Made by a program: the position numbers and the translations under genes. Positions 16,279 through 24,112 of a stretch of DNA of 49,911 nt are shown piece after piece. How positions within the stretch are numbered: the first letter of the stretch is position 1; the number at the start of each line of letters is the position of its first letter. Under the pieces are notes generated by a model. The model made no database searches, was not told the DNA's origin, and saw nothing but the letters and a program-made list of their open reading frames with translations. Source of the DNA: a bacterium (GTDB taxonomy: Bacteria; Patescibacteriota; Minisyncoccia; Minisyncoccales; PEYH01); NCBI GenBank assembly GCA_021161645.1, contig JAGHAC010000046.1, positions 1-49,911 on the forward strand. The letters are read 5' to 3'.

Positions 16279-18189
16279 CTATTGCTTGAATCTTTTCAAT
16301 ACTTCTAGCATTATTTGGTGCCAGATAGGACCGGCAATCGTTACAGCCGGTTTTTTTGCCATAGGAGTATTATCGTTATTACCTACCCATATTCCTACAA
16401 CTGTTGACTTGGAATAACCAACAACCCAAGCATCGCGAAAGCTGTCTGTGGTACCAGTTTTGGCAGCTACCCAATGTCCAGGAAAATAAAGAGGAGAGTT
16501 AATACCGAACATTGGCGCACGTGCTTTGTTATCAGAGAGAATACTGTTGATTAGCTGACAGGCGTTTTTGTCCAAAATTCTTCTTAGGCTTGTCTGAGTA
16601 TTATCTTCTATGATTCGTCCTCTGTTGTCTAAAATTTTTATTACCGCCTTGGTTTGGGTTTTCAATCCTTCAGTGGTAAAAACTCCGTAAGCGCTGGTTA
16701 GCTCAAGTAATTTGACTTCTCCTCCACCTAGAACTAATGCTGGACCATAAAATGCCCCAGGCTTATCAAGAGTAGTAATTCCCATCATTTTCGCTGTTCT
16801 TAAACTGTCTTCGATGCCAGCTAGATATAACAAAACTTTAACAGCAGGGATATTTAAAGATTGGGCAAGAGCTTGCCTTAAGGTCACGGGACCTCTAAAT
16901 TTTCCGTCATAGTTTTGAGGAATGTAGTATTTGTTACCCCATTTGCCAAAATTGGTGAGCTCGTCAACAACTATAGTTTTGTCACTATAACCTTTTTGAA
17001 AAGCAGTAACATAAATAATAGGCTTTAAAGCAGAGCCTGGTTGCTGACCAATTCCATAAACAGCAACATTTACTTTTGGTTCAAATAAGCAATTTTTTCC
17101 AGGTGTACATTTTTCAGGATACGGTTTTCCAAAATAATCTTTAGATCCAATCATTGTAAGAATTTCCCCAGTATAAGGATTTAAAATCACTACCGAGGCA
17201 TTATAGGCACCGTATGATTTTAAAAATTCATCGTTTTTTTGGATAATTTCTTTTGTTTTTTGGTACAAGTCCCAATCTAAAGTGGTATAAACATTCAAGC
17301 CTGCTTCTTTGAGATACTCAGAACCGTATTTTTTTTCAAGATAGTCCTTAACATACAAAACAAAGTGGGGAGCTTTTATCTTATCTTTATATTCGCTAAA
17401 TATAATATCTTCGTTTTTTGCTTTTTGGTATTCCTCTTGGGTAATAAAATGATCTTCAAGCATTTTCGTAAGAGTATCATCTTTGCGTTTTAAAAGTTCC
17501 TGGCGGTGTTGCCAATAGAAACTCGGTGCTTTAATAGTAGAAGCTAGGAGAGCTGCTTCTGGTAAAGTTAATTCTTTAGCAGGTTTGTTAAAGTAGGATT
17601 GAGCGGCTTCTTCGACTCCATAAATATTGGGACCAAAAGATATTTGATTAAGATACCATTCTAAAATTTGATCCTTTGAATATCGTCTCTCTAACTCCAA
17701 GGTTAAAATTATTTCTCTTATTTTTCGAGTAACGGTTTTTTGGGAAGTAAGAAAAGTGGAGCGTATTAGTTGTTGAGAAATAGTTGATCCTCCGTAGGTA
17801 GGTTTTTTAATTTTTAGGTTAATCAAAATGGCCCTAAGAATTCCCTGGAAGTCTATGCCATGATGTTTATAAAAATTTTTATCTTCTGCGGCAAGTACAG
17901 CCTTAATTAAATAAGGCGAAATCTCGCTTAGTTTTACTGGTTCTCTTCGTTCTTCTCCATAAATTGTATAAAGAAGCACCTTGCCTGTGCGATCATATAT
18001 TTTTGTAGGCAAAGCTAGCTGTCTTTCCTCAAAAACTTCTGGACGGGGAAGGTCTTTAGCGTAATAAATGAAAATTCCCAGCCCTGCAACAATAAAGAAA
18101 GTAACAAACAAAAGAAAAAATTTTAAGATTATAAAGAAAGGTCTTTTTTTTGTGACAATAATTTTTTTATCTCTCTTTTTGTTAAGCAT
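16279..18189 (-). CDS. Class A penicillin-binding protein (PBP1A-type glycosyltransferase/transpeptidase)
   Basis: This bifunctional peptidoglycan synthase polymerises lipid II and cross-links stem peptides outside the membrane. After a basic cytoplasmic tail comes one membrane helix (about residues 18-45), then a GT51 domain with AAEDKNFYKHHGID, GGSTISQQL and the catalytic-region motif RKIREIILTLELERRYSKDQIL, and a transpeptidase domain with SxxK S386-ALK, SxN S444-L-N446 and K577-T-G. All catalytic motifs are intact. The 636-aa length is normal for the short class A forms. The C-terminus has no extra domain. Its start lies just after the terminator of the upstream acidic gene; TATAAT at 18203-18198 on the minus strand leaves only 8 nt to the ATG, so a nearly leaderless transcript is possible. 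Confidence 0.94.
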   Translation of the reverse strand: MLNKKRDKKIIVTKKRPFFIILKFFLLFVTFFIVAGLGIFIYYAKDLPRPEVFEERQLALPTKIYDRTGKVLLYTIYGEERREPVKLSEISPYLIKAVLAAEDKNFYKHHGIDFQGILRAILINLKIKKPTYGGSTISQQLIRSTFLTSQKTVTRKIREIILTLELERRYSKDQILEWYLNQISFGPNIYGVEEAAQSYFNKPAKELTLPEAALLASTIKAPSFYWQHRQELLKRKDDTLTKMLEDHFITQEEYQKAKNEDIIFSEYKDKIKAPHFVLYVKDYLEKKYGSEYLKEAGLNVYTTLDWDLYQKTKEIIQKNDEFLKSYGAYNASVVILNPYTGEILTMIGSKDYFGKPYPEKCTPGKNCLFEPKVNVAVYGIGQQPGSALKPIIYVTAFQKGYSDKTIVVDELTNFGKWGNKYYIPQNYDGKFRGPVTLRQALAQSLNIPAVKVLLYLAGIEDSLRTAKMMGITTLDKPGAFYGPALVLGGGEVKLLELTSAYGVFTTEGLKTQTKAVIKILDNRGRIIEDNTQTSLRRILDKNACQLINSILSDNKARAPMFGINSPLYFPGHWVAAKTGTTDSFRDAWVVGYSKSTVVGIWVGNNDNTPMAKKPAVTIAGPIWHQIMLEVLKRFKQ

Positions 18190-18206
18190 ATTTATATATT
18201 ATAAAC

Positions 18207-18237
18207 AAAACCCCCTCGCTTCAAGCGAGGGGGTTTT
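18207..18237 (-). terminator. Strong intrinsic terminator after the acidic protein gene
   Basis: A perfect 13-bp stem AAAACCCCCTCGC/GCGAGGGGGTTTT with loop TTGAA (minus-strand reading) is followed by GTTTATAATA. It lies 10 nt after the stop codon of the acidic gene and directly before the PBP gene, so it separates the two transcription units. Confidence 0.85.
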
Positions 18238-18247
18238 AAGAAGATAA

Positions 18248-18454
18248 TTAAGCTTCTTCTTTTCCTTCTTCCCATTCATCTGACTCATCTGAACCTTCGT
18301 CTTCTTCTAGCTCTTCTTCACCTTCTTCTTCCCAGTTTTCTCCTGTTTCTTCTTCTCCTTCTGTTTCTTCAGTGCCTTCTTCGGTTATTTCTTCGTCAGA
18401 TTCCTCTTCTAATTCTTCCTGATTGGTCAGGAATAAATCTGCTTTATATTCCAT
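18248..18454 (-). CDS. Highly acidic 68-aa protein with its own promoter and terminator
   Basis: I do not recognise this protein. Of 68 residues, 32 are Glu and 5 Asp (54% acidic) against only 2 Lys. The first 15 residues are the only mixed part (MEYKADLFLTNQEEL); the rest is a low-complexity Glu tract with Gly, Thr, Trp and Ser interspersed. It has no signal peptide or membrane segment and is expected to be disordered. A consensus promoter (18508-18535) and a strong terminator frame it as a single-gene unit of about 290 nt, so it is a real and probably abundant product. No Shine-Dalgarno is visible. Possible roles include a DNA mimic, a chaperone for basic proteins or ribosomal proteins, or cation buffering; none can be chosen from the sequence. 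Confidence 0.75.
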   Translation of the reverse strand: MEYKADLFLTNQEELEEESDEEITEEGTEETEGEEETGENWEEEGEEELEEDEGSDESDEWEEGKEEA

Positions 18455-18507
18455 AAATTTAAAAGCTTATTTTTTAATTTAAAACGACCTTTGTGGTCTA
18501 TAAAGTA

Positions 18508-18535
18508 ATTATATTTTTTGAAAAGAGCCTGTCAA
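18508..18535 (-). promoter_or_regulatory. Perfect consensus sigma70 promoter of the acidic gene
   Basis: On the minus strand TTGACA (18535-18530), a 16-bp spacer and TATAAT (18513-18508) match both consensus hexamers exactly. It overlaps the last codons of ruvC. Transcription should start near 18501, leaving a leader of about 45 nt that begins with the small GACC/GGTC hairpin. Confidence 0.85.
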
Positions 18536-19032
18536 GCACTTTTTTCACATTTTTGATTTTTAATTATTGTTGAGCAACATACAGCAATGGCTATGGCGTC
18601 AGCAGCATCATCTGGCTTCGGGATTTCCTTCAGCTGAAACATTTCTTGTATCATTCTTTGGATTTGTTTTTTTTGAGCGCGACCATAACCTACAATGTTT
18701 AGTTTAACTTGAAGAGGGCTAAACTCATAAACTGGAATTTTGTTTTTTGCCGCCCAAAATAAAATTACTCCCTTAGTTTGACTTACTTTTATAGCTGTTT
18801 TTGAATTTTTAAAGAAAAAAACACTTTCTATTGCTAGAATATCGGGTTTGTTTTTTTTAACTATCTGTTTCAGTTTCTTATATGTTTGATTAAGCCTTTG
18901 AGCGTCTGAGAAATTCGGGGTAGTATAGATGCAACCATATTCGATTAAGCTTAATTTTCCTGTTTTTTTACTGAATCTTATCAGTCCGTAGCCAGTAGTT
19001 GCTGTCCCAGGATCTATGCCCAAGATAATCAT
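18532..19032 (-). CDS. ruvC: Crossover junction endodeoxyribonuclease RuvC
   Basis: RuvC resolves Holliday junctions by symmetric nicking, working with RuvAB. The RNase H-fold catalytic acids are visible: D7 in ILGIDPGTATTGYG, E69 in LAIESVFFFKN, and the C-terminal PDDAADAIAIA pair of Asp. The VKLNIVGYGRAQKKQIQRM region is also typical (usual VKxAVxGxGxAxKxQVQ). The 166-aa length is normal. It is 3 nt downstream of yebC, a common pairing. Confidence 0.97.
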   Translation of the reverse strand: MIILGIDPGTATTGYGLIRFSKKTGKLSLIEYGCIYTTPNFSDAQRLNQTYKKLKQIVKKNKPDILAIESVFFFKNSKTAIKVSQTKGVILFWAAKNKIPVYEFSPLQVKLNIVGYGRAQKKQIQRMIQEMFQLKEIPKPDDAADAIAIAVCCSTIIKNQKCEKSA

Positions 19033-19035
19033 ATT

Positions 19036-19758
19036 TTAAGAGAGCTTAATATTAGAGTAAATTTCCTGCACATCATCATTTTCGTTCAACGCCTCAAATA
19101 GTTTTTCCGCCTGTCTTTTTGTTTCTTCTGGAACTTCTATCTCTTCTTTTGGCACCCAGCCAAGAGCTGCCGACTCTATTTTTAGATTGAGATTTTTTAA
19201 GTTGTCTTTTACTTTTTCTAATTGATCCGGTTTGGTGTAGATTTCTAATACAGAATCTTGCCATTTTAAGTCTTCTGCTCCAGCTTCTATTGCTTGAAGT
19301 TCAACGCTTTCCTTCTCTTTATTTTCTGTGTCAACGGTGATTATTCCTGATTTATAAAACATCCATCGTTGGGATCCTTCCTGCGCTAGTTTTCCGTTGT
19401 GTTTCGCGAGAATGTTTTTAATTTCATTCAGAGTTCGATTTTTATTATTCGTGATGCCCTCAATAATGATTGCTATTTTCCCTCCTGGTCCCAAAGCATC
19501 GAAGGTAAATTCTTCTAAGCTTTCTCCCTCAATCTTTCCTGCGCCTCGCTGAATAGCTCTTTCAATATTTTCATTTGGCATTCTAAATTCCTTAGCTCTT
19601 TCAATAGCCATTCTTAACCGAGAATTGGTTTCCGGATCAGCACCATCTCTCGCAGCAACACTAATAACCCGCGCCAACTTAGAAAAGATTTGGGCTCTTT
19701 TTTTATCTTCAAGCTCTTTTTTATGTTTTATACCATGCCAATGGCTGTGACCAGACAT
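19036..19758 (-). CDS. yebC: YebC/PmpR family protein
   Basis: This YebC-family protein (240 aa) is a transcriptional regulator or, according to recent work on the family, a translation factor that helps ribosomes through proline stretches. Signature segments are MSGHSHWHGIKHKKELEDKK at the start, ARDGADPETNSRLRMAIERAKEFRMPNENIERAIQRGAG (about 36-74) and ALGPGGKIAIIIEGITNNKNRT (about 88-109). Length and domains are complete. It is co-oriented with ruvC (3-nt gap) and lies 8 nt after the lamin-tail gene. Confidence 0.96.
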   Translation of the reverse strand: MSGHSHWHGIKHKKELEDKKRAQIFSKLARVISVAARDGADPETNSRLRMAIERAKEFRMPNENIERAIQRGAGKIEGESLEEFTFDALGPGGKIAIIIEGITNNKNRTLNEIKNILAKHNGKLAQEGSQRWMFYKSGIITVDTENKEKESVELQAIEAGAEDLKWQDSVLEIYTKPDQLEKVKDNLKNLNLKIESAALGWVPKEEIEVPEETKRQAEKLFEALNENDDVQEIYSNIKLS

Positions 19759-19766
19759 ATGTAAAA

Positions 19767-20489
19767 TTAATAATTTTTCTTCCTTCTATTAAATTTAAAT
19801 TTAGAAAAGAGAAAAGTCAAAGAAAAGGAGGAGATATTTGCCAAGAGAAGTTGAGAGAGAAAGGAGTTTTTGGCAGAAAAGGTTTTTAGGCTTATTCTCT
19901 CTTTATCTGGGGTATTTTCTGCTTGTTTTTTGAGGGAAAGAACTAAGTTTTTTCTTTTTGGAGTTCCGCTAGGATAAATACTAGTTTGCCAGTTTTTAGG
20001 ATCTGATCCCGGCACATAAGCACTTCTTCTTTCCATAGTTCTTTTTGTCTTATTGTCTCCCGCAAACCATCCTTCTTTACAGTTAACTTCGTCAACTATT
20101 TTACCCCTTTTGTTTATTAGCATCAAATATCCTCCGCTATTTTTTAACGCGCCAGTATAAATAAAATCCGCCTTAATATCAGGTAGTGTTTCTTCCGAAG
20201 TTCTTTCTAAAGTAAAAAAAGAAAAAGGCGTAATTTTTCCCTTAAGAACAATATTTATTTTCCCAAGCCTGTCTATAAGCCGCCAACCATTTATATTTAT
20301 GTTTTTGTCGGTGGGATTATAAAGCTCGATCCACTCTTTGGTATAGTCATTTTTACTTCCCGCCCAGGCGATTTCGTTTATTACAACCGATTCTACCTTA
20401 GCCCAACAGGTTGAGGTTTGCCAAAACAGACTTACAGAAATAAAAAAGAATATTTTTGATATAATCTTTGACAATATGACTTTTGACAC
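19767..20489 (-). CDS. Secreted/membrane-anchored lamin-tail domain protein
   Basis: A signal peptide (residues 1-30) is followed by a lamin-tail domain (LTD, PF00932; about 34-145): VVINEIAWAGSKNDYTKEWIELYN, then INGWRLID, FSFFTLER, and SGGYLMLINKRGKIVDEV. A hydrophobic C-terminal segment (about 208-228) followed by basic residues RRKKN suggests a membrane anchor with its tail inside. Bacterial LTD proteins are extracellular and often linked to surface proteins or nucleases, but their roles are poorly known. It sits between yebC and ruvB in an otherwise DNA-repair operon, 20 nt after the ruvB stop. Confidence 0.85.
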   Translation of the reverse strand: MSKVILSKIISKIFFFISVSLFWQTSTCWAKVESVVINEIAWAGSKNDYTKEWIELYNPTDKNININGWRLIDRLGKINIVLKGKITPFSFFTLERTSEETLPDIKADFIYTGALKNSGGYLMLINKRGKIVDEVNCKEGWFAGDNKTKRTMERRSAYVPGSDPKNWQTSIYPSGTPKRKNLVLSLKKQAENTPDKERISLKTFSAKNSFLSQLLLANISSFSLTFLFSKFKFNRRKKNY

Positions 20490-20509
20490 GCTTGCTTTTA
20501 AAATAATTT

Positions 20510-21517
20510 TTAGAAAGACATTTGGCTATTTTTAGAAGAAATTCCCAAATGGGTGTAAGCAAGGTCGGTTGCTATTCTGCCCCGTTGGGTTCTTTTTAAA
20601 AGCCCTAACTGAAGGAGGTAAGGCTCATATATTTCTAAGATAGTGTCAATTTCTTCTCCTACTGTTGCTGCTAATGCTTGAATTCCTACGGGCCCGCCAT
20701 TAAACTTTTGGATTATCGCCCTTAAAATTTTTCGATCTGCTTCTTCTAATCCCAGTTTATCAATTCCCATAGCCTCAAACCCTAAAATGGCTATTTGTTT
20801 GTCAATAATACCATTTCCTTCAATCTGGGCGAAATCGCGAAGCCTTTTTAAAAGTCTGTTTGCTACTCGAGGCGTAAAACGACATCTTTCCGAAATGAAT
20901 TCTACGGCTTTCTCAGTTATTTCTACCCCGAGAATTTTGGCAGAACGTCCGATGATTTTTTTGATATCTTCTTTTGTGTAGAAATTTAATTGAAAAGTGG
21001 CTCCAAAACGACTTCTTAAAGGAGAAGATAAAAGAGCTATTCTTGTTGTTGCTCCTATAAGAGTAAATTTTGGGAGCTTGAGTTCAATTGTTCTTGCCAT
21101 AACTCCTCTGCCGGCCATAAGGTGCAATTTAAAATCTTCCATTGCAGGATAGATCAACTCTTCACATGTTTTACTTAGTCTATGAATTTCATCTATAAAA
21201 AGAATGTCTCCTTCTGATAGGTTAGTAAGAAGAGCTGCCAAATCTCCGGGTTTTTCAATCATAGGACCGGCAGTAATTCTGATATTTGTCTTTAGCTCTT
21301 TAGCAATAAGATAAGCAAGCGTTGTTTTACCTAATCCAGGAGATCCATAGAAGAGGAGATGATCTGGATTTTCCTTTCTTTTTTTTGCCGCCTCAATAAT
21401 AACTTTCAGGTTTTTTTTAACCCGTTCCTGTCCAATATACTCTTCCCATTTTTGAGGCCGTAAAACAGCATCTATTGTCTCCTCGGTTGCGCGTGGGGTT
21501 TCTCCCTTGACAGACAT
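20510..21517 (-). CDS. ruvB: Holliday junction branch migration helicase RuvB
   Basis: RuvB is the AAA+ motor that drives Holliday-junction branch migration with RuvA. The 335-aa protein has the RuvB start LRPQKWEEYIGQERVKKNLK, Walker A GSPGLGKTTLA (about residues 59-69), Walker B ILFIDEIHRL (about 105-114), GATTR sensor 1 (about 156-160), and the C-terminal winged helix with GGPVGIQALAATVGEEIDTI and EPYLLQLGLLKRTQRGR. A plus-strand promoter for a structured RNA starts inside its first codons (21507-21535). Confidence 0.97.
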   Translation of the reverse strand: MSVKGETPRATEETIDAVLRPQKWEEYIGQERVKKNLKVIIEAAKKRKENPDHLLFYGSPGLGKTTLAYLIAKELKTNIRITAGPMIEKPGDLAALLTNLSEGDILFIDEIHRLSKTCEELIYPAMEDFKLHLMAGRGVMARTIELKLPKFTLIGATTRIALLSSPLRSRFGATFQLNFYTKEDIKKIIGRSAKILGVEITEKAVEFISERCRFTPRVANRLLKRLRDFAQIEGNGIIDKQIAILGFEAMGIDKLGLEEADRKILRAIIQKFNGGPVGIQALAATVGEEIDTILEIYEPYLLQLGLLKRTQRGRIATDLAYTHLGISSKNSQMSF

Positions 21518-21535
21518 TTTGATGTTTGCTATAAT
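21507..21535 (+). promoter_or_regulatory. Perfect consensus promoter reading away from ruvB
   Basis: On the plus strand TTGACA (21507-21512), a 17-bp spacer and TATAAT (21530-21535) match the sigma70 consensus at all 12 positions with ideal spacing. The -35 lies within the ruvB start region on the opposite strand. The predicted start point (about 21541-21543) coincides with the 5' end of a long hairpin. Confidence 0.88.
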
Positions 21536-21540
21536 ATGTT

Positions 21541-21660
21541 AAGTCCCTGACTGGAAGAGGAATTTTTCTTAGCTACTGGGTAGCCTGGCTCTGGCTGGGC
21601 TATGCCTCGGAAAAATTCTGGTTTTGGTTGCTTTCCAAGATTTCCAGTCAGGGATTTTAA
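21541..21660 (+). ncRNA. Unassigned structured small RNA, about 115 nt
   Basis: The region directly downstream of the consensus promoter folds into one rod. The closing stem is a perfect 13-bp helix, TCCCTGACTGGAA (21544-21556) with TTCCAGTCAGGGA (21642-21654), extended by G-U and A-U pairs. A second helix is GAATTTTTC (21560-21568) with GAAAAATTC (21610-21618). An apical stem TAGCC/GGCTA lies near 21581-21602, and a small TTGG/CCAA hairpin lies in the 3' internal loop. The 3' stem runs into TTTTAAATTTTT, which can terminate. No open reading frame or tRNA fits. The outline (closing stem, asymmetric bubble, apical stem) recalls 6S RNA but is shorter; SRP RNA is unlikely because no GGAA-capped domain IV motif is present. 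Confidence 0.72.
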
Positions 21661-21672
21661 ATTTTTAAGTTG

Positions 21673-22971
21673 TTATCTTTCCATGGCTACTCTTTTTACC
21701 TCTTCTATGGTGGTAATTTTCTCTATAACCTTTATCAAACCATCTTTATACATAGAAACCATTCCTCTTTTCTCCGCCAGTTTTCTCATCTCGGAGACAG
21801 ATGGTTTTTTAAGAATCAGGTCTTCCATTTCAGAATCTACTAAAAAAGCTTCAAAAATGCCCACTCTTCCTTTATAACCAGTAAAGTTGCAGTATTTGCA
21901 ACCTTTTGCTTCCATAACTTCTAAATCCTGAGAAATTTTAGGAATTTTAATATCTTTGGGTAAGTTAGAGAATTCTGATTTTAACATTTGGAATTCTTCA
22001 GGACTAATTTTTCTAGGGAGAGCACATTTTGGACAAATTTTTCTTACCAATCTTTGGGCAATAACCATATTAATTGCCGGTGCAATATTAATAGGATTTG
22101 CTCCCAAAGATGCCAGTCTTGGAATAGCACCCGGAGCATCGTTTGTATGAAGAGTAGAAAAAACAAGATGTCCGGTAAGAGCAGCCTGTAGAGCAATTTC
22201 AGCGGTTTCTTTATCTCTGATTTCTCCTACTAGAATAACATCCGGATCTTGACGAACAATGGACCTAAGGCCATTTGCAAAATCGTATCCTTTTTCTGGG
22301 TGAACTTCTGTTTGCGAGATTCCTTCTAATCTGTACTCAATTGGATCTTCGATAGTAATAATTTTAATCTCAGGCTTTTGAAGGAAGCGCAGGAAAGCAT
22401 ACAAAGTAGTAGTTTTTCCTGAACCAGTAGGACCAGTCACAATAATCATTCCGTTTGGTTTCTGGATTTCATTTTTAAATAATTCTAGAAGATCTTTTCT
22501 TAACCCCAATTCTTCAATGTTTTTTAAACTTTGAGGGTTGAGAATTCTCATTACGATAGATTCTCCATAATCTGCAGGCAGGACAGAAGTTCTAATTTCT
22601 ATTTCTAATTGAGGTAGAGCAACGGAAAAACTTCCATCTTGGGCCCTATCGTGAATGTTTAGTTTTAGTCCCGCCAACAATTTTATTCGCGAAAGCAAAA
22701 GATGGTATGTTTCTACTCGAAAAGAGAAAACATCTTGTAGCATTCCGTCTAACCGGATTCTTAAACGAACACTTTCTTCCTGTGGTTCTAGATGAATGTC
22801 TGAAGCAAATAAATGAATTGATCCAGTCAAGATCAAGCCGAGAAGATCACTAATATCTTTATCAAGAAATTTTTCTATTTCTTTGGCAAAATCAGAAACG
22901 CTTTCGATTTCTTTTTGAGCCAGTTTCTGAATTTCTGGAGGTATAACAATTTTGTCTGTTATTGTTACCAT
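21673..22971 (-). CDS. GspE/PilB-type secretion ATPase lacking the N-terminal MshEN domain
   Basis: This hexameric ATPase of the type II secretion/type IV pilus family acts on the cytoplasmic face of the membrane. Present are the N2-type region with SDIHLEPQEESVRLRIRLDG, Walker A GPTGSGKTTT, the Asp box ITIEDPIEYRL, Walker B LRQDPDVILVGEIRD type motif, the His box ALTGHLVFSTLHTNDAPGA, and a tetra-Cys zinc motif (CPKC and CKYC). The second PilB at 32874 carries an additional N-terminal domain missing here. The frame allows a TTG at 22980, but ATG 22971 is preferred. It is directly downstream of the DHH-like gene, far from the pilus locus, so its partner is unclear. Confidence 0.88.
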   Translation of the reverse strand: MVTITDKIVIPPEIQKLAQKEIESVSDFAKEIEKFLDKDISDLLGLILTGSIHLFASDIHLEPQEESVRLRIRLDGMLQDVFSFRVETYHLLLSRIKLLAGLKLNIHDRAQDGSFSVALPQLEIEIRTSVLPADYGESIVMRILNPQSLKNIEELGLRKDLLELFKNEIQKPNGMIIVTGPTGSGKTTTLYAFLRFLQKPEIKIITIEDPIEYRLEGISQTEVHPEKGYDFANGLRSIVRQDPDVILVGEIRDKETAEIALQAALTGHLVFSTLHTNDAPGAIPRLASLGANPINIAPAINMVIAQRLVRKICPKCALPRKISPEEFQMLKSEFSNLPKDIKIPKISQDLEVMEAKGCKYCNFTGYKGRVGIFEAFLVDSEMEDLILKKPSVSEMRKLAEKRGMVSMYKDGLIKVIEKITTIEEVKRVAMER

Positions 22972-22976
22972 AGAAT

Positions 22977-24059
22977 TCAACAGCTTGAAATTTCTTGTAT
23001 TAGTTTCTCCTTTTTTTCTTTCGGTATTTGGAAGAGAAGGGCTTTTCCATTGGTTTGCCCTCCAAATTTAGAAGCAAGTCTAACCAATGTTTCTTTTTCT
23101 GGAAAATAAAAAACCCCTCCAAGAGATGATAAGTCAGCATGGGACTCCCATAAAATTAGAAGAGAGGGGAAATTGAATACTTGAACGCGAAGCATTTTAA
23201 TAAGATAAATAATTTTTTGACGATCTATATCAGCGAATTCCTTTTTGGTTAAGATCACTAAAGGAATATTGTTTTCGCCTATTACTTTAATTCTTTTTAA
23301 TACTTTCTCAGAAAAAGTCAAAACTTCGGGATTAGGATTTCTCAAAAAGAGCCTTAGAATATTTTTTATTTCTAAAGCATTTCTTTGGGCAAGGGTAAAA
23401 ACCTGTAATATTTTTTCGGGATCTTTTTTGTAATAGTCAATTATTCCTACAAAAAGATTTTCTAGCAAAATTTTATCTTCTGTTTTTGGCAAAAGATTTA
23501 TGGCCAGTTGATGAACTATTTCCGAAAGAGCCATATCCTTTTTTATCCAATTTATTTGCCCAAAATTAAAATTGTCTTTTTGGTTATCTATATTCAAAAT
23601 GAAACCCTCAAAAAATGTTTTAAAGTTTTTTTCATAATATTCTCCTAACTCTTCTAAATTTCTTACTCCAAGAGAAATAATTAAATCAACATTTAAATTT
23701 AGAGGATCGTCTTCTAAAGAAAAAAGACGAATGTTGTTAGAAGAGGAGGAGTTTTTTGATAAGGTAATTAGCAATCGGAAAGATTCGGAGCTTTTTTGAT
23801 AATACAGTTCAGAGATATTGTTTGGAGGTGAGATTTCCAGAATATAGGTATCAAGGTTATCGATAGGGTGAGGCAAAAGAGAGAATTTATTCTTGATTGT
23901 TTCCGGATAAATATTTACTTTTTTGCCAATCCTTTTTAGAGTGTAAAAAAGGCAAAAAAACGCAGATATTAAATCTAAAGTTAATTTACCACTTTTGGTA
24001 ACTAAAAGCACAGACTGAGAGTTGATTATTTTTTGTCTAATCTCTTGAAGTTCGTCCAT
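22977..24059 (-). CDS. DHH/NrnA-like protein with degenerate catalytic motifs
   Basis: The protein has the outline of a DHH-family phosphoesterase (NrnA/RecJ type) without the catalytic residues. SGKLTLDLISAFFCLFYTL occupies the place of the GDAIGSxLAL region, VDLIISLGVRNLEELG that of the VDLVIxLDxxDxxRLG strand, and GFILNIDNQKDNFNFGQIN that of the NIDHHxxN motif, so DHH has become DNQ. A DHHA1-like end (GKALLFQIPKEKKEKL) is possible. ATG 24059 (MDELQEIRQ) is chosen over ATG 24098 because the latter would leave almost no space to the divergent tsaE gene. The gene lies directly upstream of the PilB-like ATPase and may be co-transcribed. A binding role instead of catalysis is inferred. Confidence 0.62.
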   Translation of the reverse strand: MDELQEIRQKIINSQSVLLVTKSGKLTLDLISAFFCLFYTLKRIGKKVNIYPETIKNKFSLLPHPIDNLDTYILEISPPNNISELYYQKSSESFRLLITLSKNSSSSNNIRLFSLEDDPLNLNVDLIISLGVRNLEELGEYYEKNFKTFFEGFILNIDNQKDNFNFGQINWIKKDMALSEIVHQLAINLLPKTEDKILLENLFVGIIDYYKKDPEKILQVFTLAQRNALEIKNILRLFLRNPNPEVLTFSEKVLKRIKVIGENNIPLVILTKKEFADIDRQKIIYLIKMLRVQVFNFPSLLILWESHADLSSLGGVFYFPEKETLVRLASKFGGQTNGKALLFQIPKEKKEKLIQEISSC

Positions 24060-24112
24060 AATCTTTTTCAATTTAATTCCAAAGATTCCAAAAGTCAATT
24101 TTGTGAGATTTA

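Noticed and set aside
21541..21660. SRP RNA (4.5S) or tmRNA as the identity of the structured element
   Set aside because: Neither strand shows the GGAA-capped domain IV motif of SRP RNA or the tRNA-like ends of tmRNA; the length and fold do not fit.
22971..22980. TTG at 22980 as start of the PilB-like ATPase
   Set aside because: ATG at 22971 is three codons downstream and is the more usual initiator; the difference does not affect any domain.
24059..24098. Upstream ATG (24098) as start of the DHH-like gene
   Set aside because: It adds 13 residues of unlikely sequence and leaves only 14 nt to the divergent tsaE start; ATG 24059 is preferred.
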